Origin: a virus
DNA length: 37,305 nucleotides
IMG/VR virus record: IMGVR_UViG_3300035698_008027
Span: 1-37,305 of that record
Reading direction: 5' to 3' (one strand)
A program made the translations under genes and the position numbers. The notes under the pieces were generated by a model. It was not told the DNA's origin and made no database searches. It saw nothing but the letters and a program-made list of their open reading frames with translations. Within the stretch, counting starts at the first letter, position 1, and each line of letters opens with the position of its first letter. Below, in pieces: positions 18,001 to 25,645 of this stretch.

Positions 18001-20163
18001 ATGATAAACACTAATATCCATAGACTGATTCGCGACTGGGAATACAGAGTAAATGATGGAGTTGTTGATCCAAAAAACAACTCTCATATAATATTGTTTC
18101 GAGAAGTTCTAATTCAGAACGGGTGGCCACAAAGCGCCATTGACGAATATATATTACATCTCACCGAACGTACTGTGGGAGATGACGAAATGATAAAGTA
18201 CGTGGACAAAGATGGTGCCAGTACTGAAATGAAAGCTAAGTCTGCAAGAACTAGAGCGGATGCACATCCGGCAAAAATAGCATACAATAAGCTAACAGGT
18301 GAAGATGATACTGAAAAGAAACCAACAAAGACGGCACCAAGTGGTAGTTCATCAACCAATGATACAGATGCAGAAACGGATGATGGATCTGAATCGGATA
18401 TCGATAGACTAAAAAGGGAAAAGGAAGAGGGTGAAGAACGGAAAGCCGCAATTGTGAAAACACTAACTACACCTGAGCCCGGATCAGACGCTGATGAACA
18501 ATCGTCTGATAAGCAAGATGACAAAGAACCTACTAAGGTTCATGGTACTTCGGGTGAAGATGACTTTGATGTAAAACGAGATGTAATTGAATATGGAATT
18601 GCTAATTACGAAAAGAATACAGGTAAAAAGCCGGCCCCTGGAGGACCAGGAAGCGCGTTTAATGAAATAGCGTCTGGTGAAGGTGTCCATTTATTAATGA
18701 ATAATGACGAAATGACTACCGAAGATTTGGCACAAACTATGTACGACACTTATAAGGATAGTGAACTTGGTAAGGAACAGAAGGCTACTTCGGGCATTAA
18801 AAAAAGTGAAATACCAAATAATATAGATAACCCTAATCTGTATAGTAAATGCATTGTAGCAAGTCGTTCTGCGAAAGTAAAGTTTAATAACACTGTTAAT
18901 AGAGCTAAATCGTTACGATCCAAGGGACTTTTTGGTACCATAGATACAGTAAAAACTTACTATGGTTCATCTGAATCAATTGAATCTCAGGTAAAGGCTG
19001 TTGCTGACGCTAACACCGTTATATTACCCAATGGAACTAAGGTGGATAAGGAAGATATAGTTGAATTTATAAATGCAGGTGGAAGCGGAACGAACCCGTC
19101 TGATACTGCTACGTTCGCTATGGATAAAAATAATAATCTATTAGTTCAATTTCATTCAGATAAGACTACCACAGGTGACATACAGGATAATTCTACCTTG
19201 AACCAAGAAGGCGAAAACTATAAAGATTATATAAGTGAAATCAAAACTAATAAGGCAGTTAAGCAAAAATTGAAATCAATTGTTACTTCGTATTCAAATA
19301 AGATATCTAAAATAGAAGCTAATTATACCAAGCAGGCGACTCCGATGGCTGCTAGATTGATAGAATTACCATTAACTGTCCAATTGGGTATTATAAAAAA
19401 CGATAAAGGGACAATTAAAAAGAATATTGATGCGGCTATAATAGGTAAAACCGGTATAAAAGATCAATATAAGTTATTGGCACCCTCTGGAAAAAGCGCT
19501 AAGCAGCTTTCGATACAAGATAAATACAGAATGATTCAGTCATTGGTTGCAGGGGGTAATGGCAAGGCTTTGGATGTTAAAGTTATAAACAAGATCGGCC
19601 TCGCGTATCAAGCATTACATCCAGATACAGGTGGTATTGATGTAAAATCAAATTTGTCTGTTCAACGCAAACGTGTGGTTTCATTACAGCGTAAACGTGT
19701 CAATGAATTAAATAAAACTATGGTAAAGGTAGGGAATAAACTAATCCAAGTCGGAGTGTTAATGGAAGCAGAAGAAAGTATTAGAGGATTTCATTTGGAT
19801 TTAATGGATTATCCGACAAAGAACTATGTTCCCGGTGATTCAAGTACTATAGCTGGTGAGGCCCTTGATATTAATATGGGTGGGGTAGAAGTAAATGGTG
19901 ATATACTACGTCAATGTATTGGCGTAGGTAGTACTGACGAATTTAAGCAGAAATTTAGATTAAGTGAAACTGATGAATTCAGTAAAGATTCCGAAGGTAA
20001 TATAACAGGCAAAACAGTGTTTGTATACGCTATAGATTCGGATGGTAATACAATAGATATAGGTAAGAAAAGTTACAGGTCGAAGGCTGGTGCAACCGGC
20101 AAAACAAACAATACATTGACATACAGTACCGCTATGCAAAATTGTTTTAAGTCAAAATCATAA
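18001..20163 (+). CDS. Large unknown protein, possibly virion-associated
   Basis: A 720-residue protein. Residues 1-55 form a small helical module ('LFREVLIQNGWPQSAIDEYI') that I have seen at the N termini of other T4-like virion proteins. Residues 90-190 are low-complexity and acidic (Asp, Glu, Ser, Thr, Lys). The middle is mostly helical with 'LAYQALHPDTGG' and a doubled basic motif QRKRV..LQRKRV near residues 558-570. The C terminus has 'KSYRSKAGATGKTNNTLTYS' followed by a Cys. No enzyme motif is recognised. It starts one base after the polA-like stop, so it shares that transcript. Candidates are an internal head or ejected protein, or a DNA-processing scaffold. Confidence 0.45.
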   Translation: MINTNIHRLIRDWEYRVNDGVVDPKNNSHIILFREVLIQNGWPQSAIDEYILHLTERTVGDDEMIKYVDKDGASTEMKAKSARTRADAHPAKIAYNKLTGEDDTEKKPTKTAPSGSSSTNDTDAETDDGSESDIDRLKREKEEGEERKAAIVKTLTTPEPGSDADEQSSDKQDDKEPTKVHGTSGEDDFDVKRDVIEYGIANYEKNTGKKPAPGGPGSAFNEIASGEGVHLLMNNDEMTTEDLAQTMYDTYKDSELGKEQKATSGIKKSEIPNNIDNPNLYSKCIVASRSAKVKFNNTVNRAKSLRSKGLFGTIDTVKTYYGSSESIESQVKAVADANTVILPNGTKVDKEDIVEFINAGGSGTNPSDTATFAMDKNNNLLVQFHSDKTTTGDIQDNSTLNQEGENYKDYISEIKTNKAVKQKLKSIVTSYSNKISKIEANYTKQATPMAARLIELPLTVQLGIIKNDKGTIKKNIDAAIIGKTGIKDQYKLLAPSGKSAKQLSIQDKYRMIQSLVAGGNGKALDVKVINKIGLAYQALHPDTGGIDVKSNLSVQRKRVVSLQRKRVNELNKTMVKVGNKLIQVGVLMEAEESIRGFHLDLMDYPTKNYVPGDSSTIAGEALDINMGGVEVNGDILRQCIGVGSTDEFKQKFRLSETDEFSKDSEGNITGKTVFVYAIDSDGNTIDIGKKSYRSKAGATGKTNNTLTYSTAMQNCFKSKS

Positions 20164-20176
20164 TTGGAGAATATGC

Positions 20177-20572
20177 GTGAAAACACAACTACTATGTACC
20201 TTTTCTAGTCCATCCACACTGGACCATAACATAAGTTCTATTATAGAATCACACGATATACCATTTAGTAAAATATTTGTATTGGAAAATGCCGATAATT
20301 ACGATGAATTGATGTGTACGTATAATGTATCGTATAAATCAAAGTACACTATGCTCCCCGATACAATATCGGTTCATAGAAAAAAAGAAACAAGTACGCT
20401 ATACACTATAAATGCACTAAATAAATTGATAATGGAACTAAATAATGGAATACTGGATAAACAATATTCTATCTATTGGCCGGACTTTAGAAATATGTTA
20501 TTGATAGTTAGAAACTTTGAATTGATTGATATTTGTACTGAACTATATGACGTAATAGATATAACTCAATGA
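20177..20572 (+). CDS. Conserved-type hypothetical protein with GTG start
   Basis: A 131-residue protein ('MKTQLLCTFSSPSTLDHNIS...FSKIFVLENADNYDELMCTY'). GGAGA at 20166-20170 lies six bases before GTG 20177. A nearby ATG at 20173 is in another frame, so the ribosome binding site decides for GTG. The N-terminal pattern looks like small proteins kept in many marine T4-like phages, without known function. The stop overlaps the next start (ATGA). Confidence 0.6.
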   Translation: MKTQLLCTFSSPSTLDHNISSIIESHDIPFSKIFVLENADNYDELMCTYNVSYKSKYTMLPDTISVHRKKETSTLYTINALNKLIMELNNGILDKQYSIYWPDFRNMLLIVRNFELIDICTELYDVIDITQ

Positions 20573-20913
20573 TTCACTTAGTATACGCAATTATTCTATT
20601 CTTTATAAGTCAGTCTATATTGTGGTTTCAAATTAATGGTCAATTTATTTATCCAGTAATTGAAAAGAATCCTCTACTTGTTAGTTTAGGTTCGGTACTT
20701 GTCACATACATTATGATAATGGGTACCAAACATACCTACGCTTATTTCGATGGCGTCATATGGCCTGGCAGATTCATAGGGTTCGGTATTGGTATAATTA
20801 TATTCGCTTTTTTAACTTACTATTTCATGGGCGAATCTATAAACTTTAAAACACTGGTTTCAGTTCTATTAGCTGTTACTATATTGGGTATTCAAATACT
20901 ATGGAAGGTATAG
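20569..20913 (+). CDS. Small membrane protein with four helices (DMT/SMR-like)
   Basis: A 114-residue, very hydrophobic protein with four predicted membrane helices: 'LVYAIILFFISQSILWF', 'LLVSLGSVLVTYIMIM', 'FIGFGIGIIIFAFLTYYF' and 'LVSVLLAVTILGIQIL'. The pattern 'YYFMGESINFKTLVSVLLAV' is like the last two helices of drug/metabolite or small multidrug transporters. It is translated through an ATGA overlap with the previous gene. It could also be a membrane effector such as a holin-type protein; no lysis gene lies beside it. Confidence 0.6.
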   Translation: MIHLVYAIILFFISQSILWFQINGQFIYPVIEKNPLLVSLGSVLVTYIMIMGTKHTYAYFDGVIWPGRFIGFGIGIIIFAFLTYYFMGESINFKTLVSVLLAVTILGIQILWKV

Positions 20914-21002
20914 TTAACTATTTGTTAACATTGGCCGCTTGTATTTTCGAATGTTTATGTGTATATTTACAATATAATAAAGAAGGAGGAACTACCAGAT
21001 AA
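20901..21002 (+). CDS. Possible 33-residue membrane peptide
   Basis: An ATG inside the end of the previous gene opens 33 codons: 'MEGIVNYLLTLAACIFECLC' then VYLQYNKEGGTTR. The first 24 residues could form one membrane helix. Translation would be coupled to the upstream membrane protein by a 13-base overlap. There is no independent evidence, and the frame also contains promoter-like DNA (TTGTAT at 20939, 17 bases, TATATT at 20962), so it may be only leader DNA. Confidence 0.25.
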   Translation: MEGIVNYLLTLAACIFECLCVYLQYNKEGGTTR

Positions 21003-21033
21003 TAAAGAATTTCAAAAGAATTCAGATAAAAAT

Positions 21034-21067
21034 TTGGTAAATCAAAAAGAAAGTACTATATTAGTAC
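21034..21067 (+). promoter_or_regulatory. gp32 promoter TTGGTA-N17-TATATT with hairpin
   Basis: -35 TTGGTA (21034-21039), 17 bases, -10 TATATT (21057-21062). The -10 box lies in a perfect six-base-pair inverted repeat, GTACTA-TAT-TAGTAC (21053-21067). Transcription should start near 21069, where a six-codon frame (ATG-ACG to TAA, 21069-21089) begins. The leader from 21090 to 21116 is almost free of G and T runs (A/C-rich), and the gene has only a weak AGAG ribosome site. In T4, gp32 represses its own translation by binding an unstructured leader; the same use here is inference. Confidence 0.6.
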
Positions 21068-21116
21068 AATGACGTTGGGAACAAATTAAACAAACAAAAA
21101 CCAAACAGAGAACATT

Positions 21117-21896
21117 ATGTCTTTAAATTTAGATCAAATCAAAAACAGGTTATCAAACCTACAGAAAACAACAACCAAGAAATCAAATTATACCTGGAAG
21201 CCAGATGCCGGTGGTGATAACCGAATTAGAATTGTACCATATCAATTCAATAAGGATTTCCCATTCATTGAAGCTTATTTCCATTATGGATTTGCAGGAA
21301 AAACTTATCTTTCACCTTCCACATACGGAGAACCTGATCCTATTGTTGAATTTGCCGAAGCACTAAAGTCCACCGGCAACAAAGATGATTGGAAAGAAGG
21401 ACGGAAATTGGATCCTAAGATGCGTGTGTATGCACCTGTCATTGTCCGTGGAAAGGAAAGTGAAGGTGTTAAACTATGGGGATTCGGTAAAAAAGTGTAC
21501 GAAGAACTTCTTACATACATGGCTGACCCGGACTATGGTGATATCACAGACTTGAAATCAGGCCGCGATATCGTAGTGAAGTATACAGCTGGGGATGCTA
21601 ACAACTTCCCAAGTACCACACTTCTTATTAAGCCGAATGCTCTTCCTGCAACGGAAGACAAGGATATCGCAAAGAAAATCATCAATGACCAAACTGATTT
21701 TTATGATGTGTTTGAAAAAGTAAGTTACGATGACTTGAAGGGAGCGCTGGAAAAGTTCGCTGGTGAAGCTGGCGACGAAGTAGAATCTGGTACTGATACG
21801 GATACAACCGCTAACAGCCTTTCTACTACAAGCGCGAATTCCACTGATAACGCAGGTGATGCGTTTGACAAATTATTTAATTCGGACGAAAAGTAA
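21117..21896 (+). CDS. 32: Single-stranded DNA-binding protein (gp32-like)
   Basis: A 259-residue protein. The basic N terminus ('IKNRLSNLQKTTTKKSNYTW') corresponds to the cooperative self-binding part of gp32; the core has 'GGDNRIRIVPYQFNKDFPF' and 'VKLWGFGKKVYEELLTYM', typical of gp32 OB folds. The last 45 residues are acidic and Ser/Thr-rich, ending 'DAFDKLFNSDEK', the tail that contacts replication partners. The Cys/His zinc ribbon of T4 gp32 is not present. It coats single strands at forks and recombination sites and starts the replication operon. Confidence 0.88.
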   Translation: MSLNLDQIKNRLSNLQKTTTKKSNYTWKPDAGGDNRIRIVPYQFNKDFPFIEAYFHYGFAGKTYLSPSTYGEPDPIVEFAEALKSTGNKDDWKEGRKLDPKMRVYAPVIVRGKESEGVKLWGFGKKVYEELLTYMADPDYGDITDLKSGRDIVVKYTAGDANNFPSTTLLIKPNALPATEDKDIAKKIINDQTDFYDVFEKVSYDDLKGALEKFAGEAGDEVESGTDTDTTANSLSTTSANSTDNAGDAFDKLFNSDEK

Positions 21897-21903
21897 TCAT
21901 ACT

Positions 21904-22092
21904 ATGCCAATAATTGATACAGATGGTAAACAGGAAATACACGCTAAAATCGAAAAACCACTCAGCAGCCTTGCTGCTGAGTTGGTAAAGCTTGGTGTAT
22001 TCAACGGAAATATTCAGAAGATTACAGAATATATCCTAACTAATATTAGACATATACTTACAAATTGGAATGACTCCGATGAACAAGGATAA
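21904..22092 (+). CDS. 62-residue protein between gp32 and UvsX, unknown
   Basis: I start it at ATG 21904 (MPIIDTDGKQEIHAKIEKPL), because the longer frame from 21856 would lie inside gp32. It is helical ('LAAELVKLGVFNGNIQKITE') with an acidic end 'NWNDSDEQG'. T4 keeps gp59 and gp33 between gp32 and its neighbours, so a reduced loader or late-transcription factor is conceivable by position, but no motif shows it. It overlaps the UvsX start by 23 bases and contains a strong hairpin (21961-21981). Confidence 0.5.
   Translation: MPIIDTDGKQEIHAKIEKPLSSLAAELVKLGVFNGNIQKITEYILTNIRHILTNWNDSDEQG
21961..21981 (+). other. Perfect nine-base-pair GC-rich hairpin inside a gene
   Basis: CTCAGCAGC (21961-21969), loop CTT, GCTGCTGAG (21973-21981): nine perfect pairs, six of them G-C, in AT-rich DNA. 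It encodes L-S-S-L-A-A-E. No T-run follows, so it is not a normal terminator. It may stabilise or divide the transcript between gp32 and uvsX, or reduce downstream expression. Confidence 0.5.
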
Positions 22093-23188
22093 CTTAAGTA
22101 AAGTTATAGCTGACAGCATAAACAAAAAATTTAAGGACCATAAGACCGCTTATTTTTTGGATGGTTCGGAAGAAACCCCTACCGATTTAACGGAATGGAT
22201 TTCAACCGGATCATCGATGCTCGATTTTGCTATATCAAATCGAAAGCACGGTGGTATTCCCGTTGGCAGGATTACCGAAATAACAGGCATGGAAGCATCT
22301 GGAAAATCTCTAGTAGCTGCACATGTTTTGGCTAATACACAGAAAAAGGATGGTATTGCTGTTTTCATTGATACCGAAAACGCAATACATGAAGAATTCC
22401 TTACAGCAATTGGAATTGATTTAGAAAAGCTACTATATATTCAAACCGAAACTATAGAAGATATATTCGAAATAATTGAAAATATTATTTTGAAAGTTAG
22501 AGAATCTGATAAAGATAAACTTGTAACTATAGTAGTTGATTCGGTGGCAGCGGCCACAACTAAATTAGAACAAGACGCCGATTATAATAAAGATGGGTGG
22601 TCAACCGGAAAAGCAATTGTTATTTCAAAGGCTATGCGGAAGATTACTCAACTTATCGGCCGCCAGCGCGTATGTTTGGTTTTTACAAATCAATTACGTG
22701 AAAAACTTGGTGTGATGTTTGGTGACAAACTAACTACATCAGGTGGCAAGGCTCTACAATTCCATTCATCATGTCGCTTACGATTAAAGTCAATTGGAAA
22801 ATTGTCAATAAAAATAGGTGGTAAAGATCATGTAATTGGGATTAAAACGAAAGCTACGGTGGTCAAGAATCGAATGGGACCGCCATTAAGAACCGCTGAA
22901 TTTGAAATATATTTTGATTCGGGTATTAGCGATGAAGCCGGATGGCTATCGGTAATGGTTGATTATGATATTGTCAAACAAGGCGGGGCTTGGTATACAT
23001 ACGTTAGTCAAGAATCTGGAGAAGAAATCAAATTTCAAGCTAAGGATTTCTTGGCCAAAGTGTTATCAGACCCGGCTAATAAAGCTGATATCTATGACCG
23101 TATCGCAGATGCTGTGATTATGTCATATAAGACAGCTGATATTGCGCCCGATGAAATAACACTTGATTCAGATATTCCCGAACAATGA
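22070..23188 (+). CDS. uvsX: UvsX/RecA-type recombinase
   Basis: A 372-residue RecA-fold ATPase. Walker A is GMEASGKS (73-80). The Walker B strand is 'LVTIVVDSVAAAT'. The DNA-binding loop L2 region reads 'KLTTSGGKALQFHSS', matching the RecA/UvsX 'TT.GG.ALKF' block, and 'RVCLVFTNQLREKLGVMFG' precedes it. It pairs homologous strands for recombination-dependent replication and repair, working with gp32. ATG 22070 overlaps the previous gene; a second ATG at 22079 is possible. The stop overlaps the next start (ATGA). Confidence 0.93.
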   Translation: MTPMNKDNLSKVIADSINKKFKDHKTAYFLDGSEETPTDLTEWISTGSSMLDFAISNRKHGGIPVGRITEITGMEASGKSLVAAHVLANTQKKDGIAVFIDTENAIHEEFLTAIGIDLEKLLYIQTETIEDIFEIIENIILKVRESDKDKLVTIVVDSVAAATTKLEQDADYNKDGWSTGKAIVISKAMRKITQLIGRQRVCLVFTNQLREKLGVMFGDKLTTSGGKALQFHSSCRLRLKSIGKLSIKIGGKDHVIGIKTKATVVKNRMGPPLRTAEFEIYFDSGISDEAGWLSVMVDYDIVKQGGAWYTYVSQESGEEIKFQAKDFLAKVLSDPANKADIYDRIADAVIMSYKTADIAPDEITLDSDIPEQ

Positions 23189-24237
23189 GTAAGTCATCTA
23201 GATATTTTAAAATACTAGACGGTATAAAAGAAGGCCAATCCACACTTAACAATGACCCTAATTCTAGGGTCTTGTTAGTGGACGGCCTCAATACTTTTAT
23301 TCGTGCATTCGCAGCAAATCCAGCAACAAATGAAAATGGTGTTCATATTGGTGGTATGGCTGGGTTCTTATTGTCAATTGGATACGCCATAAAGAATATC
23401 AAACCCACCAGAGTAATTATTTGTTTCGATGGCGCGGGCGGCTCTGTTAGACGAAAAAAGTTATATAGCGGATATAAAGAAAATAGAAAAAACAAAGTAA
23501 CTCCGTTTCGCCAAGTATCATTGTCAGTTGCAGACGAAGAAATCTCTATGCAACAGCAAATGGTTCGTTTGTTGGAATATCTGGAGAAAATGCCATTGAC
23601 GGTTTTATGTATAGATAACATTGAAGCCGATGATTCTATTGCATATATTTCTCAGCAGATATACACCGAAGCACAATGTTTCATAATGTCTACGGACAAG
23701 GATTTTCTTCAATTGGTAGATAAGAGAGTAGCTGTTTGGAGTCCGACAAAGAAAAAATATTACTTTGATTCTACTATTAAAGAAGAATTTGGAGTTGAAG
23801 CTCATAACTTCCTTGAATATAGAACTTTCATAGGTGATACATCAGATGGTATTGGTGGTATTAAAGGCGCTGGGCCGAAGACACTACAAAAAATAATACC
23901 AATGTTATTCGAATCCGATAAGGTTGAAATGGATGACATTAAGAAATTTGTAACTGACAGTGAATCTACGCTTAAGTTACTTGCTGCTGTCCGCAATTCA
24001 TTCGACATAGTAGAACGTAACTATATATTAATGCAGCTTAAAGAAGTAGATATTTCAGGGCATGCAAAAACTTCAATATCAAACCAAGTTATTAATCCAA
24101 TTCCCAGGTTAAACAAGATGATGATTAACAAAATGATACTTGAGGATATGATGAACGGATCAATTAAAAACCCAGACTTGTGGTTACGTGAAGTATTTTT
24201 CACCTTAGATGCCATGGCATCAAAAACACATTCATAA
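23185..24237 (+). CDS. rnh: Phage RNase H / 5'-3' exonuclease (FEN family)
   Basis: A 350-residue protein with the flap-nuclease layout: 'RVLLVDGLNTFIRAF' (first acidic residue), 'RVIICFDG', 'RRKKLYSGYKENRKN', then 'NIEADDSIAYIS', 'FIMSTDKDFLQLV' and 'YRTFIGDTSDGIGGIKGAGP', which ends in the helix-hairpin-helix. T4 RNase H (305 residues) removes RNA primers from lagging strands. The start overlaps the uvsX stop, and gp41 follows after four bases, so it is part of the replication operon. Assignment is strong. Confidence 0.9.
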   Translation: MSKSSRYFKILDGIKEGQSTLNNDPNSRVLLVDGLNTFIRAFAANPATNENGVHIGGMAGFLLSIGYAIKNIKPTRVIICFDGAGGSVRRKKLYSGYKENRKNKVTPFRQVSLSVADEEISMQQQMVRLLEYLEKMPLTVLCIDNIEADDSIAYISQQIYTEAQCFIMSTDKDFLQLVDKRVAVWSPTKKKYYFDSTIKEEFGVEAHNFLEYRTFIGDTSDGIGGIKGAGPKTLQKIIPMLFESDKVEMDDIKKFVTDSESTLKLLAAVRNSFDIVERNYILMQLKEVDISGHAKTSISNQVINPIPRLNKMMINKMILEDMMNGSIKNPDLWLREVFFTLDAMASKTHS

Positions 24238-24241
24238 TACC

Positions 24242-25597
24242 ATGACCGACAAATTAAGTGAATTTGGATATGTATTCCAAATAAAACTACTTTCAGCCCT
24301 ATTCAAAGATAGGGTTTTTTTAAATCAAATAATTGATATATTAGAAACAGAATACTTTGAAAGCGATGCCAATCAATTTATAATTGATGCAATTCGTGCA
24401 TATTTTATAAAGTATAAATCAAATGTTACGTTGGAAGTAATGAAAGTTGCCATAGCGGAAATAGAAGATAAAGTATTAAAGGAAGTGGTCATTGACCATT
24501 TAAAAGATGTATGGAAATACACAGAATCAGCTGACTTAGAATTTGTCAAGGAAAAAAGTATAGAATTTTGTAAGAATCAAAAGCTTAAAGCTGCTATTAT
24601 GGAATCCGTATCTTTACTTAAGAATGGTAAGTACGATTCTATTAAAGAAATGATTGATGCAGCTATGAAAGCTGGAAGTGACCGTGACATAGGCCATGAC
24701 TATATGGTTAATATTGATGAACGATATGAAGAATCAGTACGAGCATGTAAGGAAACGGGATGGGATGTAATCGATGACCTGATTGATGGTGGCTTAGGTA
24801 AGGGTGAATTAGGTGTGGTAGTGGCCCCCGCTGGTATTGGTAAATCTTGGTTATTGGCCAACATCGGCGCAAATGCGATTAAGGCCGGCTATACTGTTTT
24901 ACATTATACTCTTGAATTAAATGCAGCATATGTTGGGTTACGTTATGATTCAATCCTAACAGGAATACCAAACCAAAACTTAAAGTATAATTTAGATGAT
25001 GTTAAACGTAGATTATCTACACTCGACGGTAATTTAATTATCAAACACTACAATACCAAATCAGCTACAACGAATACTATATCAAGTCACATCGAAAAGT
25101 GTATGATTCAAGATGTGAAGCCTGATTTAATTATAGTGGATTATGCAGACTTGCTTCGAAGTACATTGACAAGTAAAGAAGTTCGACATGAAATCGGTAG
25201 TATATACGAACATCTAAGAGGGTTGGCCGGTGAATATGAAGTTCCACTGTGGACCGCCTCGCAAGCTAACAGATCGTCACTTGAAGATGATGTGATCGGT
25301 GCCGACAAGATATCAGAAGACTACAGTAAGATTATGACCGCTGATGTTGTAATGTCGCTAAGTAGAAAGTTGGATGATAAGATAGCTGGTACTGGTAGAA
25401 TTCACATTATCAAAAACAGATTCGGACCTGATGGTATTACATTGCCAACCCAAATGAATGCATCTAATGGAAAAATTGACGTGTTCGACGGAAACTCTAG
25501 CCAGGGTACTAAGATGGCAACATCGATGGCCAATGGCGACGATCATTCCAGAGCTTATTTGAAAAATAAGTTCAAAGAATTGACTGGCGGAGCCTAA
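24242..25597 (+). CDS. 41: Replicative DNA helicase (gp41, DnaB-like)
   Basis: ATG 24242 gives 451 residues ('MTDKLSEFGYVFQIKLLSAL'); an upstream frame from 24209 would overlap the previous gene by 29 bases and adds no conserved sequence. The N-terminal 150 residues are helical, as in DnaB. The RecA-like motor has Walker A APAGIGKS (195-202), 'YTVLHYTLELNAAYVGLRYD', Walker B 'DLIIVDYADLL', 'LWTASQANRSSLEDD' (sensor) and 'GRIHIIKNRFGPDG' with the arginine finger. It forms the hexameric fork helicase. No gp61 primase is seen in the window. In marine metagenomes gp41 is a known host of split inteins; here it is intact. Confidence 0.92.
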   Translation: MTDKLSEFGYVFQIKLLSALFKDRVFLNQIIDILETEYFESDANQFIIDAIRAYFIKYKSNVTLEVMKVAIAEIEDKVLKEVVIDHLKDVWKYTESADLEFVKEKSIEFCKNQKLKAAIMESVSLLKNGKYDSIKEMIDAAMKAGSDRDIGHDYMVNIDERYEESVRACKETGWDVIDDLIDGGLGKGELGVVVAPAGIGKSWLLANIGANAIKAGYTVLHYTLELNAAYVGLRYDSILTGIPNQNLKYNLDDVKRRLSTLDGNLIIKHYNTKSATTNTISSHIEKCMIQDVKPDLIIVDYADLLRSTLTSKEVRHEIGSIYEHLRGLAGEYEVPLWTASQANRSSLEDDVIGADKISEDYSKIMTADVVMSLSRKLDDKIAGTGRIHIIKNRFGPDGITLPTQMNASNGKIDVFDGNSSQGTKMATSMANGDDHSRAYLKNKFKELTGGA

Positions 25598-25603
25598 TGG
25601 CTG

Positions 25604-25613
25604 ATATTTATAT
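25604..25613 (+). promoter_or_regulatory. Candidate promoter element before the RNR gene
   Basis: ATATTTATAT, continuing as TATAAACC, lies 32 bases before the RNR start in a 48-base spacer. It resembles the element ahead of the sheath gene. No matching -35 box is seen. AGGA at 25635-25638 is the ribosome site of the following gene. Confidence 0.3.
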
Positions 25614-25645
25614 AAACCTAATAACAAAAAATACAGGAAAATTAA

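Noticed and set aside
19661-19710. Doubled QRKRV coding repeat as a mobile or regulatory repeat
   Set aside because: It is a short in-frame protein repeat with diverged codons, best read as a basic patch of the 720-residue protein.
21856-21903. Upstream extension of the 62-residue gene
   Set aside because: It would place 16 codons inside gp32 in another frame without conserved content; ATG 21904 lies in the proper spacer.
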